A stretch of 64,000 bases of DNA from Bradyrhizobium sp. URHD0069 (GCF_000701345.1 NZ_KL370776.1:5321-69320), one strand, 5' to 3'; counted from the stretch's first letter, positions 16,732 to 25,263 are shown. Notes: generated from the sequence alone by a model not told the origin. Made by a program: numbers and translations.

Positions 16732-17199
16732 CCCGCAACGAGGCAGCGCGTTTGATCGGCGACCCGCTGGCGCGACATTCACAACGCCGGGGCCTCCCGA
16801 GAGATCGTCGAGGATCACACAATCCGGTCCCGGTCCCCCGGCGCAGGACGAATCGCAGTTCGCGACGAAGCCCGCAATGCTGCGCTCCAGCGCCTTCAAC
16901 TCGCTCAAGTTCGCGCGCACGGCCGCGAGATGTTCCTGGGCCAGGTCGCGGGCGTGCATGCAGGAACTCTGCGGGTCTTGCACGAGCGCTATAAGCGAGC
17001 GTACCTGTTCGATTGAAAAGCCGAACTCGCGGCAACGGCGAATGAAGGTCAGATGCTTCACATCGGCATCGCCATATACGCGTTGCCCGCCCGATTGCCG
17101 GTCTGCCGAACGCAGCAGGCCAATCTCTTCATAGTAACGGATCGTGGGCGCGGTGGTGCCTGTCAGCTCCGCGAGCGCTCCAATCTTAAGGTTCGACAT
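16729..17199 (-). CDS. MerR-family metal-responsive regulator
   Basis: 156 residues. N-terminal winged helix (LKIGALAELTGTTAPTIRYY, EEIGLLR, QRVYGDADVKHLTFIRRCRE), a dimerisation helix and a metal-binding region with Cys80, Cys115, Cys119 and Cys127; the 80/115 spacing equals Cys82/Cys117 of mercury MerR, so a soft-metal sensor is likely. The last about 20 residues after DDLSGG are read from the flank of the 77-bp repeat and do not look like family sequence, so the original C-terminus may have been replaced. Divergent from the MerT-like gene across a typical MerR promoter. Confidence 0.82.
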   Translation of the reverse strand: MSNLKIGALAELTGTTAPTIRYYEEIGLLRSADRQSGGQRVYGDADVKHLTFIRRCREFGFSIEQVRSLIALVQDPQSSCMHARDLAQEHLAAVRANLSELKALERSIAGFVANCDSSCAGGPGPDCVILDDLSGGPGVVNVAPAGRRSNALPRCG

Positions 17200-17228
17200 G
17201 CCCTGACTCTCTTAGCGGTTTTTTCCTC

Positions 17229-17259
17229 TTGAACCTCAAGTTACTTGAGGAACTATCCT
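17229..17259 (+). promoter_or_regulatory. MerR-type promoter/operator
   Basis: A -35 element TTGAAC (17229-17234) and a -10 element TATCCT (17254-17259) are separated by 19 bases, the long spacer typical of MerR-controlled promoters. Within the spacer CCTCAAG and CTTGAGG (17234-17250) form a perfect dyad around TTA. It should drive the MerT-like gene. Confidence 0.85.
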
Positions 17260-17310
17260 GTCGGCAAGGCTCGCGTCAAAACCGGCAGGGCCGATAGGAG
17301 AGAGCAAGCA

Positions 17311-18036
17311 ATGACCATGACCGAAGCGTCGCCCATCGCCTGCACGCTGGCCCCCGGTGAATTTAGGGACCGGCTGGCATGGATCGGCGCACTGACGCGT
17401 GATGCCCTGCGCGGCCACGAGCGCCGCGATTTAGTTCTGGACCTTCGTTACGCGCTGGAGGCCGGCGAGCGCGTCCGCGAGATGGTTCGCAATGAGCAAG
17501 CCTGTTGCTCGTTCCTCACCTTCGATCTGCAGGAAGCGCCGGACGAAATCCGGCTCACCATCACGGCGCCCGAATCGGCGCGGGAGGCGGCTGACATGCT
17601 GTTCGAGCAGTTCGTTGCAGATGCGCCCGCGTCGTCGGCCTGCGCGTGCGCGGTACCATCGGCTTCGGATATGGCATTGCCAATTGCCAGGAAACCATCC
17701 GGCGTTAAGGCTGCCGGACTGACCGCCGCGACGCTGGCGACCGGAGCGGTCGCGTGCGGCGCATGTTGCGTGCTGCCATTTGCCTTGCCTGCCGCGGCGC
17801 TCGCGGGTACCGGAGGCATTCTCGCTTGGTTCGTCGGCGCGTACCCCTGGGTCACGGGGCTTGCCATCCTCGCCGTTATCGGAGCGTGGGCCTGGATCGC
17901 GTGGCAAACGGTTCAGACCCGCCGCAGGCCCGTGGCGTCCACGCTTTACATCATGGCGGCGGCAACCGCTCTCACGGCCATCGCGGCACTGTGGCCCTTT
18001 ATCGCGCCGCATCTTGCGCGCGCGTTGATGGTGTAG
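17311..18036 (+). CDS. MerT-like heavy-metal transporter fused to an N-terminal soluble domain
   Basis: About 241 residues. The first 115 form a soluble domain with a vicinal Cys pair (NEQACCSFLTFDL) and a Cys-rich linker (SSACACAV); the C-terminal half has about three transmembrane segments, the first starting at ATGAVACGACCVLPFALPAA, whose Cys-x-x-Cys-Cys resembles the metal-carrying first helix of MerT/MerC proteins. Inference: it takes metal (mercury-like) across the inner membrane or binds it. GGAG precedes the ATG at 17311. Regulated by the divergent MerR protein. No merA reductase is present. Confidence 0.6.
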   Translation: MTMTEASPIACTLAPGEFRDRLAWIGALTRDALRGHERRDLVLDLRYALEAGERVREMVRNEQACCSFLTFDLQEAPDEIRLTITAPESAREAADMLFEQFVADAPASSACACAVPSASDMALPIARKPSGVKAAGLTAATLATGAVACGACCVLPFALPAAALAGTGGILAWFVGAYPWVTGLAILAVIGAWAWIAWQTVQTRRRPVASTLYIMAAATALTAIAALWPFIAPHLARALMV

Positions 18037-18096
18037 CGATGCGGCGGTTCGATCTTCAGCCTTGATTAAGCAACGGAGGGTGTGAAACGGTCAGCC

Positions 18097-18420
18097 ATGA
18101 AGACGACGCTTGTCTATATTGGAGCCGCCATTGCCGAGATCGCGGGGTGCTTTGCCTTCTGGGGCTGGCTGCGCCTTGGCAAGCCGGTCTGGTGGCTGAT
18201 CCCGGGTCTGCTCTCGCTGGTTGTCTTCGCTTATGCGCTGACATTGGTCGAAGCCAATGCGGCGGGCAGGGCCTATGCCGCCTATGGCGGCGTTTACATC
18301 GCCGCCTCGCTGCTCTGGCTGTGGGCAATCGAAAGTGTGCGCCCTGATCGGTGGGACATCACCGGAGCGGCTATCTGCCTGATTGGCGCGGGCGTGATTC
18401 TTGTAGGTCCGCGCGGATAA
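18097..18420 (+). CDS. YnfA family (UPF0060) small membrane protein
   Basis: 107 residues with four transmembrane segments: TLVYIGAAIAEIAGCFAFWG, WWLIPGLLSLVVFAYALTL, AYAAYGGVYIAASLLWLW and ITGAAICLIGAGVILVG. This is the UPF0060/YnfA family, distantly like small multidrug resistance transporters. The ATG at 18097 gives the normal family length. It follows the MerT-like gene by 60 nt and probably shares its transcript; it is a frequent passenger of metal cassettes. Confidence 0.85.
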   Translation: MKTTLVYIGAAIAEIAGCFAFWGWLRLGKPVWWLIPGLLSLVVFAYALTLVEANAAGRAYAAYGGVYIAASLLWLWAIESVRPDRWDITGAAICLIGAGVILVGPRG

Positions 18421-18480
18421 AAACCCAACGGTTGTCTTGCCTCGACCTGACGCTTTTCCATTTGCCATAGCATCATCGGA

Positions 18481-18557
18481 CCCAGGCCGCGAGCTCCGGA
18501 TTTTTCTTCGGTGCGGTGTCCACAGGCTCGTTACGGGCGACTTGGTGGCACGGTTTG
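18481..18557 (+). repeat. 77-bp direct repeat, copy B (right edge of metal cassette)
   Basis: Second copy of the repeat described at 16655-16731, same orientation, about 80% identical. The hairpin of copy A is partly lost here. It lies between ynfA and the sigma factor gene. Confidence 0.85.
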
Positions 18558-18635
18558 GCGCATGATACGACACATCTCGATAGCCGTATCAGGTACGTAC
18601 CAAGCGATGGGGCATTGCGACGTTGGGGACGCTGA

Positions 18636-19181
18636 ATGCTAACGTCAGCTGAGTTGGTCTGGCTGATTGCCGCCGTTGCGAAGGGGGATGAGGCCGCTTT
18701 TGAGCGTCTTTACGCCGCCACGCGCGCGAAACTCTTTGGCGTTGTGCTCCGTATCTTGCGGCGACACGACCTCGCGGAGGAGGTCATTCAGGAGACTTAT
18801 GTCAAGATCTGGAGCAGTGCCGGACAGTTCAATCCCGGTCTGGCGTCGCCGATCACGTGGATGGCGTCCATCGCCCGAAACCGTGCCATCGACGTGGTGC
18901 GCAAACGGAGCGAGGCCTCGATCGAAGAGGAGCCGGCGGCGATGGAAGTAGCTGCCGATAGCCCGGATCCGCTAACGCGTCGGGAGATGACCGAAGAATT
19001 GAAGCGCTTGCTGGAGTGCGTTGGCCGTCTCGAGCCGGATCGGCAAAAGCTGGTGCTGTTGGCCTATTATAACGGCTGGAGCCGTGAGCAGCTGGCGGCG
19101 AAGTTCGAGACGCCGGTGAATACGGTGAAGACCTGGCTGCGCCGCAGCATGCTGGATATCCGGGAGTGCCTTGGACTTTAG
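18636..19181 (+). CDS. ECF-type RNA polymerase sigma factor (SigK-like)
   Basis: 181 residues. Sigma region 2 (AAFERLYAATRAKLFGVVLR, EVIQETYVKIWSSAGQF, ITWMASIARNRAIDVVRKR) and region 4 (RLEPDRQKLVLLAYYNGWSR, LAAKFETPVNTVKTWLRR). The domain set is that of group IV sigma factors paired with RskA-type anti-sigma factors. Its stop codon directly abuts the ATG of the anti-sigma gene. GGGGA precedes the start. Confidence 0.9.
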   Translation: MLTSAELVWLIAAVAKGDEAAFERLYAATRAKLFGVVLRILRRHDLAEEVIQETYVKIWSSAGQFNPGLASPITWMASIARNRAIDVVRKRSEASIEEEPAAMEVAADSPDPLTRREMTEELKRLLECVGRLEPDRQKLVLLAYYNGWSREQLAAKFETPVNTVKTWLRRSMLDIRECLGL

Positions 19182-20054
19182 ATGATGGCCTATAGCGAAG
19201 ACCATATCGCGCTCGCCGCCGAATACGCGCTCGGCACCCTCGATGCCGATGAGCGGGCTCAGGTCGAGACCATGATGGCCGTCGACAAAGACTTCACGGC
19301 GATCGTCCATGCGTGGGAGCACAAGCTCGGCGTCCTGAACGAGATGGTCGGATCAGTCGAGCCGCGGCCTGAGGTCTGGGACAAGATCAAAACAGCAGCG
19401 GGGCTTTCCGAACCGCAGGCGCCGCTGGTGCTTCCCGAGGCTGCGCCGGCGCCGGTGGCTCCGGTCGTGGAGGAATCTCCCGTCGTCACCGACAACTCCA
19501 ACGTCGTCCAGTTGTCCGCACAGGCTCGGCGCTGGCGCAACGTTGCAATGTTCACCACGGCGATCGCGGCGGCACTGGTCGCAATGATCTCGGTCGGGGC
19601 CTATCAGCCTGATTTGCTTCCCGCGGCTATCCGTCCGAAGCCGCGGACGCAGGTGGTTGAAGTAAAGACCCCCTCAGCTCCAACGCCTTCGGCCCAGTAT
19701 GTCGCCGTCCTGCAGAAGGAGGGCGGGTCGCCTGCGTTCATTCTCACTGTTGACGGTGCGACCAGGAATTTCACGGTTCGCAAGGTCGACGCCACCGCCG
19801 AGCCCGATAAGAGCTTCGAGCTTTGGCTGATCTCGGACAAGCTGCCACGGCCGCGCTCGCTTGGCGTCATTGGCAACGGTGACTTCACGGCGCGTCCAGT
19901 GCTGGCCTCATACGACGCCGACACCATCAACAGCGCAACCTATGCCGTGACCATCGAGCAGGCGGGTGGATCGCCTGACGGCAACCCGCACTCCGCGCCT
20001 GTTTATACCGGCAAGCTGATCGAGAGCGTTCCGCCTGTCGCGCCTGCGCGGTAG
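19182..20054 (+). CDS. RskA-type membrane anti-sigma factor
   Basis: 290 residues. A cytoplasmic N-terminal domain (ALAAEYALGTLDADERAQVE, IVHAWEHKLGVLNEM), a Pro/Ala/Val linker, one transmembrane segment (about 120-142, VAMFTTAIAAALVAMISVGA) and a C-terminal RskA domain outside (FILTVDGATRNFTVRKV, KSFELWLISDKLPRPRSLGV). It should hold the preceding sigma factor inactive at the membrane until a signal releases it. The gene starts at the base after the sigma stop codon. The terminator at 20101-20127 ends the operon. Confidence 0.88.
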   Translation: MMAYSEDHIALAAEYALGTLDADERAQVETMMAVDKDFTAIVHAWEHKLGVLNEMVGSVEPRPEVWDKIKTAAGLSEPQAPLVLPEAAPAPVAPVVEESPVVTDNSNVVQLSAQARRWRNVAMFTTAIAAALVAMISVGAYQPDLLPAAIRPKPRTQVVEVKTPSAPTPSAQYVAVLQKEGGSPAFILTVDGATRNFTVRKVDATAEPDKSFELWLISDKLPRPRSLGVIGNGDFTARPVLASYDADTINSATYAVTIEQAGGSPDGNPHSAPVYTGKLIESVPPVAPAR

Positions 20055-20100
20055 AATCTGGCGCATCGATCCGGAAGTTGCGAGCAGGTGAGACAAAAAG

Positions 20101-20127
20101 AAAACGCCCGTGGGGAGCGGGCGTTTT
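20101..20127 (+). terminator. intrinsic terminator of the sigma/anti-sigma operon
   Basis: AAAACGCCCG (20101-20110) pairs with CGGGCGTTTT (20118-20127) around a 7-nt loop. It works on both strands, but the small gene on the minus strand ends at 20210, so it may serve both. Confidence 0.85.
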
Positions 20128-20209
20128 CGGTAGTCACTTGGGGTAGTTGGGGTCTTCTTAGTATCCACGTGGCGACTTTGGGGGGCTGGTAAAGAGCCGC
20201 GTGAATTCG

Positions 20210-20407
20210 TTAGCGGACGAGTGATGTGTCCGAACTGGTGATCGCCACGGCCTTGCCGGCCTTAACGACGCGTGCAGTTTGGGTGTAGTCGTCCGAATTG
20301 GTCCGAGCCGAGATGCCGAAGGCCGCCACTGCGATTCCCGCAACGAGCGCCACGACCACGATCTTAAGGTGGGTCGAGCGATCCGCGCTGTAGATCGAAT
20401 GGTTCAT
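20210..20407 (-). CDS. small single-pass membrane protein, conserved hypothetical
   Basis: 65 residues starting MNHSIYSADRSTHLKI, with one transmembrane segment (about 14-33, IVVVALVAGIAVAAFGI) and a short outer tail (ARTNSDD, VVKAGKAVAITSSD). AGGAGG lies eight bases upstream of the ATG at 20407, which decides this start over longer frames reaching to 20716. I recall similar MNHSIYSADR proteins in several Bradyrhizobium genomes; function unknown. Confidence 0.75.
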   Translation of the reverse strand: MNHSIYSADRSTHLKIVVVALVAGIAVAAFGISARTNSDDYTQTARVVKAGKAVAITSSDTSLVR

Positions 20408-20729
20408 GGAAGCCTCCTGCCGCCTTCCCGTCTCTGCGAATTTGTCTGTGTTGTCCGCCGACAGGTTCAAGATCTCCGTGGTACGAAACGTAGGGATTCG
20501 GCTTTCAGTTCCTAGGGGACGATCACAAGGCAGTGAAAAGACTTGAACGGCCGCGATCACGGGTTGAGCTGGAAGGCTCCGATCCGGAAGAATTATCGAA
20601 TGATTGCAATGGGTTGTGTATTTATTGCGGCTCTTGGCCCGAAACGGCGCGCCAAGGGCGCCCGCCGAAAAATCGTTTGCGTGTGACCAAAATGCCCCGC
20701 CCGTCGCCCCCGTCAAATCTGTCGGGAAA
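20408..20729. other. gene-free stretch between small membrane protein and flhA
   Basis: About 320 nt with no supported gene, RNA or repeat. It holds the upstream region of the small protein on the minus strand and the 3' flank of flhA. I see no clear terminator. Confidence 0.5.
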
Positions 20730-22862
20730 TCAGACGCTTCCGACCGTCTTCAGCCGCGCGCGGGGGTGGATTTCGGCCTGCGACAGAACGGTGGTTTGCG
20801 CTCTGAAACGCTCTACCAGCGAACGCACGAACGGCCGGATCGCCGCCGACGTCACCAATACCGGCGCCTCGCCTTCGCGGGCGGCCTGTTCGAAGCGGTC
20901 GCGCACCGCGGTCATGAACTCGGATAGTTTGGAGGGCTGCATGGCAAGGCTGCGTTCTTCGCCCTGGCCGATCAGCGACTCGGCAAAGGCCTGTTCCCAT
21001 TTCGCCGACAGCGCGATCAGCGGCAGGTAGCCGCTGCCAGAGGTATTTTGCGCGCAAATCTGTCGCGCCAGCCTGGCGCGAACGTGCTCGACCATGGTTG
21101 CCGGGTTGCGCGAAAACGCCAGCGCGTCGGCGATGCCTTCGAGAATGGTCGAGAGGTCGCGGATCGAGATGCGCTCGGCGAGCAATAGCTGCAGCACGCG
21201 CTGAATGCCCGAGATGGTGACCTGGCTCGGCACGATGTCCTTGACCAGTTCGCCTTGCTCCTTCGGCAGCTCCTTCAAGAGCTTTTGCACTTCGCCGTAG
21301 GACAACAGGTCCGACACGTTGTTCTTGAGCAGCTCGGTGAGATGGGTCGAGAGCACGGTCGCGGCGTCCACCACCGTATAGCCCTTCAGCGAAGCCTCCT
21401 CCTTCAGGCTGGCGTCGACCCATGTCGCCGGCAGCCCGAAGGTCGGCTCGATGGTGTGAATGCCGGGCACGCCGACCTGATTGCCGGCGGGGTCCATGAC
21501 CATGAACTGGTTCGGCCAGATCTTGCCGCTGCCTGCGTCCACTTCCTTGATCTTGATGATGTAGGTGTTGGCTTCCAGCTGCACATTGTCGAGAATGCGT
21601 ACCGCCGGCATCACAAAGCCCATCTCGATCGCGAGCGAACGGCGCAGCGCCTTGATCTGCTCGGTCAACCGATCGGTACCGTCGGGGCCATTTACCAGCG
21701 GCAGCAGCGCATAACCGAGCTCGATCTTGAGGTCGTCGATCTTCAGCGCGGTGGCGATCGGCTCCTCCGCCGCAGCACTGGCAGCAGCGGCTGCCGCGGG
21801 AGCCGCTGCCGCGGCGGCTTCGGCGGCCGAGGCCGCATGCTTGTGTTTGCGCGCGTTCCAAGCCAGCACCGCCGCACCGCCGCCGAGGGCGAGGAAGGGA
21901 AGCATCGGAATGCCCGGGAGTATCGCCAGCACCAGCATCACGCCGGCCGACATGCCGAGCGCCTGCGGATAGCCGGAGAGTTGCTTCATCATCGCCTTAT
22001 CGGCGGCGCCGCTGACGCCTGCCTTCGAGACCAGCAAGCCGGCCGCGGTGGAGACGATCAGCGCCGGCACTTGCGTGACTAGTCCATCGCCGACGGTCAG
22101 CAGCGTGTAGGTGCGCGCGGCTTCGGCGAAGCCGAGGCCTTGCTGGGCGACGCCGATGATGATTCCGCCGATGACGTTGATGAAGACGACCAAAAGGCCC
22201 GCGATCGCGTCGCCGCGCACGAATTTCGACGCACCGTCCATCGCCCCGAAGAAGCCGCTTTCGTCTTCCAGCGCCTTGCGGCGTTCTTTGGCGACCTTCT
22301 CATCGATCAGGCCGGCGGAGAGATCGGCGTCGATCGCCATCTGCTTGCCCGGCATGGCATCGAGGTGGAACCGCGCGGCGACTTCCGCGATGCGGCCCGA
22401 GCCTTTGGTGATGACGACGAAATTCACGATCACCAGAATGGCGAAGACGATAATTCCGATCACGAAATTGCCGCCCATCACGAAATTGCCGAACGCCTCG
22501 ATGACGTGGCCGGCTGCCGCCGTGCCCTCGTGGCCGTGCGACAGGATCAGCCGCGTCGATGCCAGGTTGAGCGACAGCCGCAGCATGGTCGAGATCAACA
22601 GGATGGTCGGGAACGCGGAGAATTCCAGTGGCGCCTGGATGAACAGCGCCGTCATCAGGATCAGGATCGACAGGATGATCGAGATGGCGAGAAAAAGATC
22701 GAGCACGATCGAGGGCAGGGGGAGAATCAGCACCACCAGAATGGTGAGGACGCCGAACGCCAGCGCGAGATCGCCGCGCTTCAGGATGTTGCCGATTTCA
22801 CTCAAGCTCGGAAATGCGGTCCCCGGCGCCGCTCCGCCCTGACCCGCCGTGACATCGACCAT
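20730..22862 (-). CDS. flhA: flagellar biosynthesis protein FlhA
   Basis: About 710 residues from the ATG at 22862, which follows GGGGGAAG; the frame is open 36 residues further but without family sequence. N-terminal half: about eight transmembrane helices with the FHIPEP-family loops (TMLRLSLNLASTRLIL, ARFHLDAMPGKQMAIDADL, LTVGDGLVTQVPALIVS). C-terminal half: cytoplasmic domain including LGYALLPLVNG and an IQRVLQLLLAERISIRDL segment. An Ala-rich linker (about 375-395) joins them. FlhA is the export-gate platform for flagellar type III secretion. A CtrA-like box lies 170 nt upstream. Confidence 0.93.
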   Translation of the reverse strand: MVDVTAGQGGAAPGTAFPSLSEIGNILKRGDLALAFGVLTILVVLILPLPSIVLDLFLAISIILSILILMTALFIQAPLEFSAFPTILLISTMLRLSLNLASTRLILSHGHEGTAAAGHVIEAFGNFVMGGNFVIGIIVFAILVIVNFVVITKGSGRIAEVAARFHLDAMPGKQMAIDADLSAGLIDEKVAKERRKALEDESGFFGAMDGASKFVRGDAIAGLLVVFINVIGGIIIGVAQQGLGFAEAARTYTLLTVGDGLVTQVPALIVSTAAGLLVSKAGVSGAADKAMMKQLSGYPQALGMSAGVMLVLAILPGIPMLPFLALGGGAAVLAWNARKHKHAASAAEAAAAAAPAAAAAASAAAEEPIATALKIDDLKIELGYALLPLVNGPDGTDRLTEQIKALRRSLAIEMGFVMPAVRILDNVQLEANTYIIKIKEVDAGSGKIWPNQFMVMDPAGNQVGVPGIHTIEPTFGLPATWVDASLKEEASLKGYTVVDAATVLSTHLTELLKNNVSDLLSYGEVQKLLKELPKEQGELVKDIVPSQVTISGIQRVLQLLLAERISIRDLSTILEGIADALAFSRNPATMVEHVRARLARQICAQNTSGSGYLPLIALSAKWEQAFAESLIGQGEERSLAMQPSKLSEFMTAVRDRFEQAAREGEAPVLVTSAAIRPFVRSLVERFRAQTTVLSQAEIHPRARLKTVGSV

Positions 22863-23032
22863 GGTTGCTGCTTCCCCCCGCGTATGCCGGTCGCGGGCGC
22901 CAAACGTCTGCGCGGCGGCCGAAGGACCACCGTTTCGAAAGTGAGGCACCGCACTGGCGTCCACGGGCACTCCCCCGTCTTACGCGTTCGACGACACTCG
23001 ACTTCACTCGGCAATTTTTGCCCAGTTTATGG

Positions 23033-23047
23033 TTAGGAAAGCGTTAA
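23033..23047. promoter_or_regulatory. candidate CtrA box upstream of flhA
   Basis: On the minus strand TTAA, seven bases, CTAA followed by CCAT: a 7/8 match to TTAA-N7-TTAA. It lies about 170 nt upstream of the flhA ATG. Several flagellar class II promoters in alphaproteobacteria are CtrA-controlled. Confidence 0.5.
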
Positions 23048-23305
23048 CGGGGTACCGATTCGGGCCGTCGTTCCGCCACTGGAGCCGCCTCCCACACCCC
23101 GTTGGCGGACGATGACGGGTGGGAGGGGCGCGACGCAGCTTCGCGATCCCGCGGCCCAATGCCCGGGTTCTGCCTGACCGTTTTCCCTCCGATACGGAGG
23201 GAGTGCAGCGTTCCGGGGCGATTTTGCATCACGCTATGGTGCTCCTCGAACACCGAGCCGCCTGCTTACTACTTAGAGCTGATCGCCAGCGCCGATGCGC
23301 GAACG

Positions 23306-23518
23306 TCATTTGTCGACATCGCCATCCTCCGTTTTCAATTGTTCGCGCTCATGAAGGCGTTCCAAGATCGCCGTGCGCCTTGGTATCAGCGCGGCCTCAT
23401 CCGCAAACCGCTGCGCAAGATCGGCGTGATACCGTTGCACGACGTCGAGCGTTGTCGAACACGTCGCCGCAGGGGCACTTGCTGAAGCGACTGCACGGTT
23501 TGCCCGGGGCCTCTTCAT
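23306..23518 (-). CDS. possible small hypothetical protein
   Basis: A 70-residue frame, MKRPRANRAVASA then STTLDVVQRYHADLAQRFAD and a charged tail ending EDGDVDK. It has plausible amphipathic helices but no ribosome site and no recognised family. It fills part of the otherwise gene-free interval 23048-23537. Low confidence; it may be non-coding. Confidence 0.25.
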   Translation of the reverse strand: MKRPRANRAVASASAPAATCSTTLDVVQRYHADLAQRFADEAALIPRRTAILERLHEREQLKTEDGDVDK

Positions 23519-23537
23519 TCAAAACGCCGACTTGAAC

Positions 23538-25241
23538 TTATGGGCAGGAATGGCGCCGTCCGTCATAGCCCCTGTAGGTTCCGGATGCTGGATCGTAAGT
23601 CCGATAGCGCTGGCAGCTGTAGCCATTGTCTGGGCTCATGGCGTGCTCGCGGGGTAATGGCACTGTTTTAACCGGTCTAATTGCCGTTTTGCTGTTCTCT
23701 GGCGTCACGTCCGGTTGCTTTGCGGCCTGGGCGGGCTTCACCAAGGCGTCGCTGTTTGCCCAGGCGGGCAAGGAGACACCGGGCCTCTCTTCCACAGCAG
23801 CGGGTTTCTGTCTCACGTCCACGGCTTCGTCGCCCGCCTTGCGCAACAGTGCTACCTGCTTCTCGACTTCGCGGCGCGTTTGAGCGAGTTCGTTCGCCAG
23901 CGCGGCACCGCGAGCGCGTTCCTCTCCGAGCGCGTGGCGATGTTGCACCATGCTCGCCGTCAGCTCTTGTCGCGCGGCGGCGACCTCCTGCGCGAGGGCG
24001 GCCGTTTTCTCGCGCTCCTGTCCGAGCGATTGGGCGCTCTTCGCGGCTTCTGTCTGCTTGAGCTGCCCTGTTTCCTCGCTCGCCTTGCGCAATTGCGCCG
24101 CCTGCGTCTCGATTTCGCGCTGCGCCGTCGCAAGTTCGCTCCACAGTGCGGCACGGCGCGCGCTTTCCTCATCGAGCGCTTGACGATGTTTCGCCGTGCT
24201 TGTGGTCAGCTCTTGTCGCCCCGCGGCGGCCTCCTGCGCGAGCGCGGCCGTTTTCTCGCGCTCCTGTCCGAGCGATTGTGTGATCTTGGCGGCTTCCGCC
24301 TGCCTGAGCTGCTCTGTTTCCTCGCTCGACTTCAACAGCGCCGCCTGCGTCTCAATTTCGCGCTGCGCCGTCGCCAGTTCGCTCGCCAGTGCGGCGCTGC
24401 GCGCGCGTTCCTCGTCGAGCGCTTGACGAGGTTGCGCCGTGCTTGCGGTCAGCTCTTGTCGCGCGGCGGCGGCCTCCTGCGCGAGGGCGGCCGTTTTCTC
24501 GCGCTCCTGTCCGAGCGATTGTGCGGTCTTCGCGGCTTCCGCCCGCAGCAGCTGCACATCGAGCCCCTTGATGGCACGCCGGTCCTCGGTCAACTCTTGC
24601 GCCAAAGCTTGGGCACGCCCTTCCGTTAGGGATTGTTGGGCTTCCGGTACCGCCGCCACCGCGACCTGCTGGGCCTGCGCAGCCTCCTGCGCCCCCGACT
24701 GCGCTCTGACCTGATCGGCCTCGGCGTGCTGCTCAAGCGCCAATACGTCGGTCTTCCCCGAGTCCTGGCTCGGCAACTGGGTCTCTTGCTCGACGACCTG
24801 CCCGCCGATCGTGCTGACCCTAACGATATCCCGTTGACCGGCGTCTCGCGTGACATAGAAAAACAGGCCGATGAGCGCCGCCGCTGCAACGACGCCAACG
24901 AAGAAGCTATAGCCGCGCCGCCATCCCGACGGCCTGACCTGAGAGGGGTTGCTGGATCCTTCGTCCTCTTGCAGGAGATATTCGGCGCGCGGCATTGGAT
25001 GCCAATGTGTCGGCGCGATCTTGCTCGGCTCGCTGTTTTTCCCGACCCATTCACCCGCCTCAGGCGACCAGTGAGCGACGCCATAGGTCATACTCGTGTC
25101 ATCCTCGAGAATGACGAATTTCCCATCTCTCGGTGCGGTCTCGATCGCGTGGCGCATGCAAAAAGACGCCCATTCTGCGTGTAGCACGAGCTGCATAAAG
25201 TTCTCCGCCGAAAACGGCGCATCTGATTTGACGCTCGTCAA
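23538..25241 (-). CDS. repeat-rich coiled-coil membrane protein with BA14K-like C-terminus
   Basis: 567 residues. Residues 1-85 form a small domain (AIETAPRDGKFVILEDD, VAHWSPEAGEWV, PTHWHPMPRAEYL). One transmembrane segment lies at about 110-130 (YSFFVGVVAAAALIGLFFYV). Residues 195-450 are Gln/Glu/Ala coiled coil built from about 81-residue repeats (SLGQEREKTAALAQE marks each). The last 25 residues (CQRYRTYDPASGTYRGYDGR) match the BA14K-type motif of rhizobial and Brucella surface proteins. An envelope-spanning anchor protein is the simplest reading, but no function is known. Confidence 0.75.
   Translation of the reverse strand: MTSVKSDAPFSAENFMQLVLHAEWASFCMRHAIETAPRDGKFVILEDDTSMTYGVAHWSPEAGEWVGKNSEPSKIAPTHWHPMPRAEYLLQEDEGSSNPSQVRPSGWRRGYSFFVGVVAAAALIGLFFYVTRDAGQRDIVRVSTIGGQVVEQETQLPSQDSGKTDVLALEQHAEADQVRAQSGAQEAAQAQQVAVAAVPEAQQSLTEGRAQALAQELTEDRRAIKGLDVQLLRAEAAKTAQSLGQEREKTAALAQEAAAARQELTASTAQPRQALDEERARSAALASELATAQREIETQAALLKSSEETEQLRQAEAAKITQSLGQEREKTAALAQEAAAGRQELTTSTAKHRQALDEESARRAALWSELATAQREIETQAAQLRKASEETGQLKQTEAAKSAQSLGQEREKTAALAQEVAAARQELTASMVQHRHALGEERARGAALANELAQTRREVEKQVALLRKAGDEAVDVRQKPAAVEERPGVSLPAWANSDALVKPAQAAKQPDVTPENSKTAIRPVKTVPLPREHAMSPDNGYSCQRYRTYDPASGTYRGYDGRRHSCP
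23880..24545 (-). repeat. tandem about 243-bp coding repeats
   Basis: Equivalent points recur at 23950, 24196 and 24439, spacings of 246 and 243 nt, i.e. about 82 and 81 codons. Two full units and part of a third can be followed. Units differ by scattered substitutions and one codon insertion, so they are old enough to have diverged. Confidence 0.8.
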
Positions 25242-25263
25242 TAATAAATGGGCAGTGTGGGTA

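Noticed and set aside
20210..20716. Long 168-residue version of the small membrane protein
   Set aside because: AGGAGG before the ATG at 20407 and the start of recognisable sequence show that only the last 65 residues are the gene.
20713..21861. A 382-codon frame overlapping flhA on the same strand
   Set aside because: Arg/Gly/Ala-rich out-of-frame reading of flhA with no domain; flhA itself is unmistakable.
23102..23485. A 127-codon plus-strand frame between flhA and the coiled-coil gene
   Set aside because: No ribosome site, no domain, and irregular composition; the region seems non-coding apart from a doubtful small frame on the other strand.
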